This document shows, piece after piece, positions 1 through 5,339 of a stretch of DNA of 5,728 bases. Under the pieces are notes generated by a model. It saw only the letters and a program-made list of their open reading frames with translations. It ran no database searches and was not told where the DNA came from. The first letter of the stretch is position 1, and every line of letters begins with the position of its first letter. A program made the position numbers and the translations under genes. Source of the stretch: Myxococcales bacterium (GTDB taxonomy: Bacteria; Myxococcota; Myxococcia; Myxococcales; Anaeromyxobacteraceae); assembly GCA_021784995.1 (NCBI GenBank), contig JAJYHA010000445.1, forward strand, positions 1 to 5,728. The letters run 5' to 3'.

Positions 1-2
1 GT

Positions 3-914
3 CGCTTCGAGGGCGTGCTCGCGCCCGTCCTCACGCCGTTCCGGGCCGACCTGGCGCCGGACGAGGAGCGCCTGGTCTCGCTCTGTCGCTGGCTCCTCGC
101 GAACGGCTGCACGGGGCTGGCGCCCTTCGGCACCACCAGCGAGGCCAACTCGCTCTCGGCGGAGGAGCGCGAGCGGCTCCTCGAGCACCTGGTGACGAGC
201 GGGATCGATCCGGCCCTCCTCATGCCGGGCACGGGCTGCTGCGCGCTGACCGACACCGTCCGGCTCACGCGCGCCGCCGTCCGGGCCGGCTGCGGCGGGG
301 TGCTCATGCTGCCGCCCTTCTACTACAAGGCGGTGAGCGAGGAGGGGCTCTTCCGCGCCTTCGCCGAGGTGATCGAGCGCGTCGGCGATCCTCGACTGAG
401 GGTGTACCTCTACCACATCCCGCCCGTGGCGCAGGTCGCCCTCACGGCGCGCCTGGTGGAGCGGCTCCTCGCCGCCTACCCGCGCGCGGTGGCCGGGATG
501 AAGGACAGCTCGGGCGACTGGTCCAACACGGAGGCCATGCTGCGCGCCTTCGCGGGCGCCGGCTTCGACGTCTTCGCCGGGAGCGAGCGCTTCCTGCTGC
601 CCGACCTGCGGGCCGGCGGCGCGGGGTGCATCACCGCCACCGCCAACGTCCGCCCGGGCCCCATCGCGCGGCTCTACCGCACCTGGCAGGAGCCGGGGGC
701 GGACGCGGCGCAGGAGGAGCTGAACGCCTTCCGGAGCCTGATCGAGCAGCACCCGGCCATCCCGGCCCTGAAGCACGCCGTCAGCCACGCCACGCGCGAT
801 CCCGCGTGGCGCACGGTGCGCCCGCCGCTGGTCGAGCTCGCGCCGGACCGCGCGGCAGAGCTCGCCGAGGGGCTCCGGCAGCGCGGCTTCGCCATGCCCG
901 GGCTCGGCGGCTGA
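3..914 (+). CDS. DapA/NanA-superfamily aldolase or lyase (dihydrodipicolinate synthase family protein), 5' end cut by window edge
   Basis: This is a class I (Schiff-base) TIM-barrel enzyme that should cleave, condense or dehydrate a 2-oxo acid substrate in the cytoplasm. Numbering from the GTG at 15, the visible hallmarks are a GTTSE motif at 39-43 (canonical GTTGE, carboxylate binding), the catalytic Tyr133 in YHIPP, the Schiff-base Lys163 in GMKDSSGD, and GSE at 189-191. The GTG at 15 is probably not the start: the frame is open to the left edge and codons 3-14 encode RFEG, which continues smoothly into the conserved strand-1 segment VLAPVLTPF. The true start therefore lies just outside the window. 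The residue aligned with the DHDPS substrate-binding Arg138 (YNVPSRTG) is Val here, which argues against lysine biosynthesis and for a catabolic paralogue (KDG aldolase, hydroxyproline or sialic-acid-like lyase). The substrate cannot be assigned. The family call is secure. The gene converges on a lipoprotein gene. Confidence 0.93.
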   Translation, partial: RFEGVLAPVLTPFRADLAPDEERLVSLCRWLLANGCTGLAPFGTTSEANSLSAEERERLLEHLVTSGIDPALLMPGTGCCALTDTVRLTRAAVRAGCGGVLMLPPFYYKAVSEEGLFRAFAEVIERVGDPRLRVYLYHIPPVAQVALTARLVERLLAAYPRAVAGMKDSSGDWSNTEAMLRAFAGAGFDVFAGSERFLLPDLRAGGAGCITATANVRPGPIARLYRTWQEPGADAAQEELNAFRSLIEQHPAIPALKHAVSHATRDPAWRTVRPPLVELAPDRAAELAEGLRQRGFAMPGLGG

Positions 915-915
915 C

Positions 916-951
916 GGCGCCGGCCGCGTCACCGCGCGGACGCCGGGCGCC
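916..951. terminator. Two-tier inverted repeat between convergent genes, possible bidirectional terminator
   Basis: Two bases after the aldolase stop codon, the arm GGCGCCGGC (916-924) can pair with GCCGGGCGCC (942-951), giving nine base pairs with one bulged G at 945. Inside it, CGCG (925-928) pairs with CGCG (933-936) around the tetraloop TCAC. The structure fills most of the 54-bp gap between two converging genes, as expected for a shared terminator. No T-tract follows on either strand, so it is not a canonical intrinsic terminator. In DNA this GC-rich, some pairing could arise by chance. Confidence 0.4.
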
Positions 952-968
952 CCGCACGGCAGCGCGCG

Positions 969-1151
969 CTACATCGTCCCGCCGGGCCTGCAGTCGACCG
1001 TGTTGTAGAGGCTGCAGTTCACGTCGGGGTAGTCGGGGTCGAGGGGCGCGCTCGGGTCGCGGCTCCCGGTGACGGGCGGCGCGTGCGCGCACGCGCCCGC
1101 CAGCAGCGTGGCCGCGAGGATCCACCGCACGAGGGTGCGCAGGGAGGGCAT
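969..1151 (-). CDS. Small putative lipoprotein (60 aa), function unknown
   Basis: This is a 60-residue exported protein. The N-terminus has a basic n-region (Arg5, Arg9), a hydrophobic core (VRWILAATLLAGA) and Cys21 in the context LLAGAC. That is a near-lipobox with Ala rather than Leu at -3, so lipidation is likely but not certain. The mature part is about 40 residues, rich in Pro, Asp and Ser, with two further cysteines (Cys46, Cys54) that could form a disulfide across the tail segment NCSLYNTVDC. I recognise no domain. The ATG shares its A with the TGA stop of the upstream CoA-transferase gene (TGATG), and AAAGGAG sits seven bases upstream, inside that gene. The start is therefore well supported, and translation is probably coupled to the CoA-transferase. 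No functional link to CoA transfer is evident. It could instead be a conserved membrane-anchored orphan carried on the same message. Confidence 0.8.
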   Translation of the reverse strand: MPSLRTLVRWILAATLLAGACAHAPPVTGSRDPSAPLDPDYPDVNCSLYNTVDCRPGGTM

Positions 1152-2392
1152 CAGACGACTCCTTTCGCGCGGAGCGCCTCCACCTCCTCGTCGCGCAGGG
1201 CGAGGAGGCCGGTGAGCACCTCGCGCGTGTGCTCGCCGAGCAGGGGTGGGGCCGACGGTGCGCGGACCGGCGTGCCGGAGAGGCGAAGGGGGGAGCCGAC
1301 CATGGGCACCGTCCCCGCGAGCGGGTGCGGCGCCTCCACCCGCATCCCGCGGTGGCGCACCTGGGGATCGTCGAAGACCGCCGCCAGGTCGTTGATCGGG
1401 CCGCAGGGCACGCCCGCCGCCTCGAGCACGCCGATCCACTCCTGGCGCGTGCGTCCTGCCACCAGCGCCGCCAGGATGGGGACGAGCACGCGGCGGTTCC
1501 GGACGCGCCCGGCGTTGGCGGCGAAGCGGGGGTCGGCGGCCAGCTCCGGCCGGCCGGCCGCCTCGCAGAAGCGGGCGAACTGGCCGTCGTTCCCGATCGC
1601 GAGCACGATGTGGCCGTCCTCGGTGGCGAAGGCCTGGTACGGCACGATGCTCGGGTGGGCGTTGCCCAGCCGCGCGGGCGGGTGGCCGGTGACGAGGTAG
1701 TTCTCGGCCTGGTTGGCGAGCGTGGCGACCTGCACGTCGAGCAGGGCCAGGTCCACGTGCTGCCCGCGGCCGGTCCGGTCGCGGTGGGCCAGCGCGGCCA
1801 GCACCGCCACGGCTGCGTACATGCCCGTGAGCACGTCGGTGATGGCGACGCCCACCTTCATCGGGCCGCCGCCGGGCGCACCGTCCGGCTCTCCCGTGAT
1901 GCTCATCAGGCCGCCCATGCCCTGGACCAGGAAGTCGTAGCCGGCGCGGTCCCGGTAGGGACCGCTCTGGCCGAACCCGGTGATGGAGCAATAGACGAGG
2001 CGAGGGTTCAGCGCCGCCAGATCCTGGTACCCGAGCCCCCAGCGCGCCAGCGCGCCCGCCTTGTAGTTCTCCAGCAGGACGTCGGAGCGCTCCGCCAGGG
2101 CACGCACGATCGCCTGCCCCTCGGCCCGAGACAGGTCCACCGTCACCGACCGCTTCCCGCGGTTGGCGCTCAGGAAGTAGGCCGACTCGCCCGTGTCGCG
2201 GCCCGCCGCGTCGCGCAGGTAGGGCGGCCCCCAGGCGCGCGTGTCGTCGCCGCACACCGGCCGCTCCACCTTGATCACGTCGGCGCCGAGGTCGGCCAGG
2301 AGCTGGCCGGCCCAGGGGCCTGCGAGGACGCGGCTGAGGTCGAGGACGCGCAGGTGCCGGAGGGCACCCGGGGAGCCGGAGAGGGCGGGCAT
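1151..2392 (-). CDS. CaiB/BaiF family (class III) CoA-transferase
   Basis: This 413-residue protein has the usual length of family III CoA-transferases, which move CoA between carboxylic acids through enzyme-bound acyl anhydride intermediates and act as interlocked dimers. Family landmarks are clear: the N-terminal LRVLDLSRVLAGPWAGQLLADLGADVIKVE block (residues 14-44), NRGKRSVTVDL at 78-87, DVLLENYKAG at 104-113, the FGQSGPY motif at 140-146, and GYDFLVQGMGGLMSITGEPDG at 151-171. The catalytic aspartate is most likely Asp186 in AITDVLTGMYA, aligned with Asp169 of formyl-CoA transferase. The C-terminal GEHTREVL motif is at 386-393. Substrates cannot be read from the sequence; relatives act on formyl-, succinyl-, mesaconyl-, carnitinyl- or benzylsuccinyl-CoA. 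The ATG has a strong Shine-Dalgarno sequence immediately after the stop of the GFA gene (12 bp gap), and the gene overlaps the next gene by one base, so it is the middle of an operon. Some family members are racemases (AMACR), so transferase activity itself is inferred. Confidence 0.95.
   Translation of the reverse strand: MPALSGSPGALRHLRVLDLSRVLAGPWAGQLLADLGADVIKVERPVCGDDTRAWGPPYLRDAAGRDTGESAYFLSANRGKRSVTVDLSRAEGQAIVRALAERSDVLLENYKAGALARWGLGYQDLAALNPRLVYCSITGFGQSGPYRDRAGYDFLVQGMGGLMSITGEPDGAPGGGPMKVGVAITDVLTGMYAAVAVLAALAHRDRTGRGQHVDLALLDVQVATLANQAENYLVTGHPPARLGNAHPSIVPYQAFATEDGHIVLAIGNDGQFARFCEAAGRPELAADPRFAANAGRVRNRRVLVPILAALVAGRTRQEWIGVLEAAGVPCGPINDLAAVFDDPQVRHRGMRVEAPHPLAGTVPMVGSPLRLSGTPVRAPSAPPLLGEHTREVLTGLLALRDEEVEALRAKGVV
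1159..1165 (-). promoter_or_regulatory. Shine-Dalgarno sequence of the lipoprotein gene
   Basis: On the minus strand this reads AAAGGAG, followed by seven bases and the ATG at 1151. It lies inside the last codons of the CoA-transferase gene. It fixes the start of the small lipoprotein and supports real translation of that short frame. Confidence 0.8.
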
Positions 2393-2396
2393 GAGC

Positions 2397-2403
2397 CCTC
2401 CTC
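2397..2403 (-). promoter_or_regulatory. Shine-Dalgarno sequence of the CoA-transferase gene
   Basis: The minus strand reads GAGGAGG ending four bases before the ATG at 2392, directly after the TAA stop (2407-2405) of the preceding GFA gene. Stop, ribosome site and start lie within 18 bases, which supports translational coupling of the two genes. Confidence 0.8.
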
Positions 2404-2404
2404 T

Positions 2405-2818
2405 TTACCGCGTCCGGCGCCCGGGCTCGACCTCCGCGTGCTGCGGCCTGCCGTCCAGGATGTCGTACCACTCCGCCTTCGACGCCACGTGGATGTGGGC
2501 CGTGGGGCGCGCGGCGATCGGGGTGTCGAGCGTGCCGATCCGCACCCGGACCACCTCCGGACGCGCGTCGTGCCGGCTGAAGATGGGCGAGCCGCAGCGC
2601 GAGCAGAAGGCTCGCACCTTCTCCGGGGAGGAGCGGTACTCGCGCAGCGACTCCCGCCCCTCCACCAGCCGGAAGCGGGCCGCCTCCACCGGCGCGTTGG
2701 TGGCGAAGGCGCTGCCCTGCGCCTTCCGGCACATCGAGCAGTGGCAGCAGACGATGGGGCCGAGCGCGCCCTCGATCTCGTACCGCACCGCGCCGCACAG
2801 GCAGCTTCCCCGGAGCAT
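2405..2818 (-). CDS. GFA (glutathione-dependent formaldehyde-activating enzyme-like) family zinc protein
   Basis: This 137-residue cytoplasmic protein has the GFA/CENP-V fold. The zinc-ligand pattern is complete: SCLCG (Cys6, Cys8), CCHCSMCRK (Cys25, Cys27, Cys30) and FCSRCGSPIF (Cys72, Cys75), followed by the conserved C-terminal HIHVASKAEWYDI segment (108-120). The namesake Gfa of Paracoccus was linked to S-hydroxymethylglutathione formation, but that activity is disputed and most family members have no known substrate. I chose the ATG at 2818 because residue 1 then begins MLRGSCLCGAVRYE, the usual family start. A GTG at 2854 is in frame but would add twelve Arg/Gly-rich residues not typical of the family. 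The ribosome site before 2818 is poor (GATGGGA at best). The downstream CoA-transferase gene starts 12 bp after its stop, so they form an operon. It could take part in one-carbon or thiol adduct detoxification, but nothing nearby proves that. Confidence 0.92.
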   Translation of the reverse strand: MLRGSCLCGAVRYEIEGALGPIVCCHCSMCRKAQGSAFATNAPVEAARFRLVEGRESLREYRSSPEKVRAFCSRCGSPIFSRHDARPEVVRVRIGTLDTPIAARPTAHIHVASKAEWYDILDGRPQHAEVEPGRRTR

Positions 2819-2853
2819 GACGTCCCATCTACCGCCGCGCCGTCCTCCTCGCA

Positions 2854-2872
2854 CGCCGCCGCGTGGGCGGCG
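2854..2872. other. GC hairpin in the glgB-GFA gap
   Basis: CGCCGCC (2854-2860) and GGCGGCG (2866-2872) can form a seven-base-pair stem around a five-base loop in the 73-bp spacer between glgB and the GFA gene. No T-run follows, so it is a weak terminator or attenuation candidate, and it may be a by-product of base composition. If it is real, it would partly insulate the GFA operon from glgB. Confidence 0.25.
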
Positions 2873-2891
2873 CCGCGCCGCACGGACGCCT

Positions 2892-4817
2892 TCAGGGCCC
2901 CGGCGTCAGGAAGAGGGCGGCCAGCGGCGGCAGCGTGAGCCGCGCCGAGGCCGGCCGGCCGTGCAGCGGCCCGCCGGACGCCTCCACGCGCCCCAGGTTC
3001 CCCCACCCCTCGCCGCCGTAGACCACCGCGTCGCCGTTCAGGAGCTCGCGCCAGGGCCCGGCGCGCGGCAGGCCGACGCCGTAGCCCGTGCGCGGCACGG
3101 GGGTGAAGTTCAACACGATCACCACCGGGGGGTGGCCCTCCCACCCCTGCCGCAGCACCGAGAGCACGCCGTTCTCGGTGTCGCCGCAGTCGATCCACTC
3201 GAAGCCGCCGGGCTCGCAGTCGCGCACGTGCAGCGCCGGGTGCTCGCGCAGCGCGCGGTTGAGGTCGCGCACCCACGCCTGCACGCCCGCGTGGCGCGGA
3301 TCGGCCAGGAGGTGCCAGTCGAGGCTGCGCTCGTGGTTCCACTCCGCCTCCTGGGCCAGCTCGGCGCCCATGAAGAGCAGCTTCTTCCCCGGCTGCGCGA
3401 GCTGCCAGGCGAGGAGCAGGCGCAGCCCGGCGAAGCGCTGCCGGTCGTCCCCGGGCATGCGGGCCAGGAGCGATCCCTTGCCGTGCACCACCTCGTCGTG
3501 GGAGAGCGGCAGCACGAAGTTCTCGCTGCCGGCGTAGAGGGTCCGGAAGGTCAGCTCGCCGTGGTGGTGGCGGCGGTGGACGGGATCGCGCCGGAGGTGG
3601 CGCAGGGTGTCGTTCATCCACCCCAGATCCCACTTGAGCCCGAAGCCCAGCCCGCCCACGTAGGCCGGACGCGACACCATCGGCCAGGAGGTGGACTCCT
3701 CGGCGTGCGTCTGCACGTCGGGGTACTCGGCGTAGACGTCGGCGTTGAGCCGGCGCAGGAACTCGACCGCCTCCAGGTTCTCCCGCCCGCCGTGCGGGTT
3801 GGGGATCCACTCGCCCGGCCTGCGCGAGTAGTCGAGGTAGAGCATGGAGGCGACGGCGTCCACGCGCAGCCCGTCCGCGTGGTAGGCGTCGAGCCAGAAG
3901 AGCGCGCTGCTGATCAGGAAGCTGCGCACCTCGTGCCGGCCGTAGTTGAAGATGAAGCTGTCCCAGTCCGGGTGGTGGCCGCGGCGCCGGTCGGCGTGCT
4001 CGTAGAGGTGCGTCCCATCGAAGTAGGCGAGCCCGTGCTCGTCGGTGGGGAAGTGGGACGGCACCCAGTCGAGGAGGACGCCGATCCCGCGCTGGTGGAG
4101 CGTGTCGACGAGGAACATCAGGTCCTGCGGCGTCCCGTAGCGGCTCGTCGCCGCGAAGTAGCCGGTCGTCTGGTAGCCCCACGAGCCGTAGAACGGGTGC
4201 TCCATCACCGGCAGCAGCTCCACGTGCGTGAAGCCCATGTCGGCGGCGTGATCGGCGAGCCGCGGCGCCAGCTCGCGGTAGGTGAGCGGGCGGTTCCCCT
4301 CCTCCGGGACGCGGCGCCACGAGCCTAGGTGCACCTCGTAGATCGAGATGGGGCTGGCGAGCGTCTGGCGCGCACCCCGCTCCCGCATCCAGCGCTCGTC
4401 GCCCCAGCGGTAGGCGAGGTCCCAGACGATCGAGGCGGTGCGGGGCGGCGTCTCGGCCCGGAAGGCGAAGGGGTCGGCCTTGTCCACCACGAAGCCGTGG
4501 AGCCGCGACCGGATCCGGTACTTGTAGATCGCGCCCTGCCCCGGCCCCGGGACGAAGCCCTGCCAGATCCCGCTCGTCCCCATCGGCCGCAGGGCGTTCG
4601 CGCCCTCGCGCCAGCCGTTGAAGTCGCCGACCACGGAGACGCCCTCCGCGTTGGGCGCCCAGACGGCGAAGGAGACGCCGCGGGCGCCGCCCCGCTCGGC
4701 GAGGTGCGCGCCCAGGTGCCGGTAGGCGCGCCGGAGCGTCCCCTCGTTGAAGAGGTGCAGGTCGTCCTCGCCCAGCCGGCCCCACGGCGCGCGGGCGCTC
4801 TCCCCGGAGGAGGGCAT
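2892..4817 (-). CDS. glgB: 1,4-alpha-glucan branching enzyme (GlgB, GH13)
   Basis: The enzyme cuts alpha-1,4-glucan chains and re-attaches them through alpha-1,6 bonds to make branched glycogen in the cytoplasm. Numbering from the GTG at 4820, a CBM48/N2 beta-sandwich covers about 22-125 (FAVWAPNAEGVSVVGDFNGW at 51-70). The GH13 barrel follows with all conserved regions: DWVPSHFP (251-258), GLRVDAVASM with nucleophile Asp321, AEEST with acid/base Glu374, and LSHDEVVHGKGS with Asp442. The spacings Asp-53-Glu-68-Asp equal those of E. coli GlgB (405/458/526). A beta-sandwich C-domain ends at 642. It is the short form lacking the N1 domain of the 728-residue E. coli enzyme. GTG (4820) and ATG (4817) are adjacent; I prefer ATG. 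Neither has a Shine-Dalgarno sequence. No glgA, glgC, glgP, glgX or treS lies in the window, so glgB is separated from its usual partners here. Confidence 0.97.
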   Translation of the reverse strand: MPSSGESARAPWGRLGEDDLHLFNEGTLRRAYRHLGAHLAERGGARGVSFAVWAPNAEGVSVVGDFNGWREGANALRPMGTSGIWQGFVPGPGQGAIYKYRIRSRLHGFVVDKADPFAFRAETPPRTASIVWDLAYRWGDERWMRERGARQTLASPISIYEVHLGSWRRVPEEGNRPLTYRELAPRLADHAADMGFTHVELLPVMEHPFYGSWGYQTTGYFAATSRYGTPQDLMFLVDTLHQRGIGVLLDWVPSHFPTDEHGLAYFDGTHLYEHADRRRGHHPDWDSFIFNYGRHEVRSFLISSALFWLDAYHADGLRVDAVASMLYLDYSRRPGEWIPNPHGGRENLEAVEFLRRLNADVYAEYPDVQTHAEESTSWPMVSRPAYVGGLGFGLKWDLGWMNDTLRHLRRDPVHRRHHHGELTFRTLYAGSENFVLPLSHDEVVHGKGSLLARMPGDDRQRFAGLRLLLAWQLAQPGKKLLFMGAELAQEAEWNHERSLDWHLLADPRHAGVQAWVRDLNRALREHPALHVRDCEPGGFEWIDCGDTENGVLSVLRQGWEGHPPVVIVLNFTPVPRTGYGVGLPRAGPWRELLNGDAVVYGGEGWGNLGRVEASGGPLHGRPASARLTLPPLAALFLTPGP

Positions 4818-4826
4818 CACGCGGCC

Positions 4827-4857
4827 AAGTTAGGCACGCGCTCGGCGCCCGCGGCAA
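4827..4857 (-). promoter_or_regulatory. Weak candidate promoter of glgB, geometry compatible with a leaderless transcript
   Basis: On the minus strand TTGCCG (4857-4852) and TAACTT (4832-4827) are separated by 19 bases. The TAACTT box fits TANNNT and ends only six bases before the GTG at 4820 and nine before the ATG at 4817. Together with the absence of any Shine-Dalgarno sequence, this resembles leaderless promoters. The -35 match and spacing are poor, so confidence is low. Confidence 0.25.
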
Positions 4858-4860
4858 GAC

Positions 4861-4900
4861 GAAAGGACGCCGTCCCTCCTCGAGCCCCGTCACGGGCTCG
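4861..4900 (-). terminator. Two adjacent hairpins at the end of the 71-aa exported protein gene
   Basis: Reading the minus strand, CGAGCCC (4900-4894) pairs with GGGCTCG (4887-4881) around six bases that contain the TGA stop at 4892-4890. Next, GGAGGGAC (4879-4872) can pair with GTCCTTTC (4868-4861), eight pairs including two G-U, around a GGC loop. The second stem is followed by CGTCTT rather than a clean T-run. The pair sits at the only plausible end of the upstream transcript and just before glgB, so termination or RNA protection is a reasonable reading. Confidence 0.45.
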
Positions 4901-5105
4901 ACCAGATGCGCTGCACGTCCTCCGGGGTGGTGGCGGGCGGAGCCGCCACGACCTTGCGCGCGACGTGCGGCGCCTTCTCCATGCAGCTGCAGGCGGCCGG
5001 CTGCTTCGACGGGTGTGCGTCCGCGTCGCCTCCGGCCAGCGCGACGGCGGGGATGAGCATCAAGGCTACGGCGACGACACGCGACGCGATTGGATGGTGA
5101 ACCAT
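4890..5105 (-). CDS. Small exported protein with CSC motif (71 aa), function unknown
   Basis: This short secreted or periplasmic protein has a Sec signal peptide: n-region with His3, His4 and Arg9, hydrophobic core VVAVALMLIPAVALA, and a likely signal peptidase I cut after Ala24 (ALA|GG). The mature part is about 47 residues: an Asp/His start, a Cys-Ser-Cys pair (Cys39, Cys41) followed by Met42, a basic VARK segment and an acidic tail PEDVQRIW. The CSCM plus His residues could bind metal or haem or take part in thiol chemistry, but that is inference and I recognise no family. The start is firm: ATG at 5105 with AGAGGAG seven bases upstream and the signal peptide immediately after. The frame stays open upstream to 5324, but starting there would bury the signal peptide. 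It lies downstream of a siroheme reductase gene on the same strand with a 234-bp gap, so an independent promoter is likely. Confidence 0.8.
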   Translation of the reverse strand: MVHHPIASRVVAVALMLIPAVALAGGDADAHPSKQPAACSCMEKAPHVARKVVAAPPATTPEDVQRIWSSP

Positions 5106-5112
5106 GTGACTG

Positions 5113-5119
5113 CTCCTCT
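5113..5119 (-). promoter_or_regulatory. Shine-Dalgarno sequence of the 71-aa exported protein gene
   Basis: The minus strand reads AGAGGAG followed by seven bases (CAGTCAC) and the ATG at 5105. It decides the start in favour of the signal peptide methionine over several upstream in-frame candidates. Confidence 0.8.
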
Positions 5120-5263
5120 GCTCCCGGGTGCCCGAGTGCACCAGCGGTCTCGCCCGGATCCTCTGCATCGCGCCTGCCATCGCGCCAGCCCTCCGCGGTG
5201 GAGACGACCCGCCTGAAACCGCGGGCTTCCGGAGGCCCCGGGGAGCGGGGTGTGGCCCGGAGC

Positions 5264-5291
5264 GTGACACCGTGACGCCACGGCCCGTCAC
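5264..5291. repeat. Cluster of GTGAC half-sites
   Basis: GTGAC occurs at 5264-5268 and 5272-5276 (8-bp period), and its reverse complement GTCAC at 5287-5291. The arms GTGACG (5272-5277) and CGTCAC (5286-5291) form a six-base inverted repeat around eight bases. The spacing does not fit the CRP consensus (TGTGA-N6-TCACA). It may be an operator for the downstream exported-protein gene, part of a terminator after the reductase, or chance. Confidence 0.3.
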
Positions 5292-5339
5292 ACCCGGGCG
5301 AGCCGTCCCCGCGCGAGGAGGCACGGCCGCCCGGCGCCG

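Larger units (their letters stand above)
5106..5339 (-). other. Intergenic leader region upstream of the 71-aa gene
   Basis: This 234-bp spacer separates the reductase stop from the exported-protein start and should contain the terminator of the former and the promoter of the latter. It is GC-rich with no convincing -10/-35 pair. Visible structure is limited to a five-base-pair inverted repeat ACGGC/GCCGT right at the reductase stop (5323-5340) and a cluster of GTGAC half-sites at 5264-5291. I see no convincing coding frame of its own here. Confidence 0.4.

Noticed and set aside
969..2828. Extending the lipoprotein frame upstream to give a 619-residue protein
   Set aside because: The upstream part overlaps the CoA-transferase gene out of frame and is low complexity. 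The signal peptide and ribosome site place the start at 1151.
2819..2854. GTG at 2854 as the start of the GFA protein
   Set aside because: It would add twelve Arg/Gly-rich residues before the conserved GSCLCGAVRYE start and is not better supported by a ribosome site.
1229..2938. A 569-residue plus-strand open frame antisense to the CoA-transferase gene
   Set aside because: Same explanation: it is antisense to a protein with complete family motifs, and it has a biased H/A/V/R/G composition.
2241..4328. A 695-residue plus-strand open frame antisense to glgB and the GFA gene
   Set aside because: Its composition is a shadow of the codon bias on the other strand (runs of V, A, E, R, P). No recognised motif or ribosome site supports it.
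5264..5291. CRP/FNR-type binding site
   Set aside because: The half-sites resemble TGTGA/TCACA, but the distance between opposed arms is wrong for CRP. It was kept only as a generic repeat.
4890..5324. A longer 144-residue form of the 71-aa exported protein
   Set aside because: The added N-terminus is Arg/Pro/Ser-rich spacer translation that would bury the signal peptide. A good ribosome site lies directly before the ATG at 5105.
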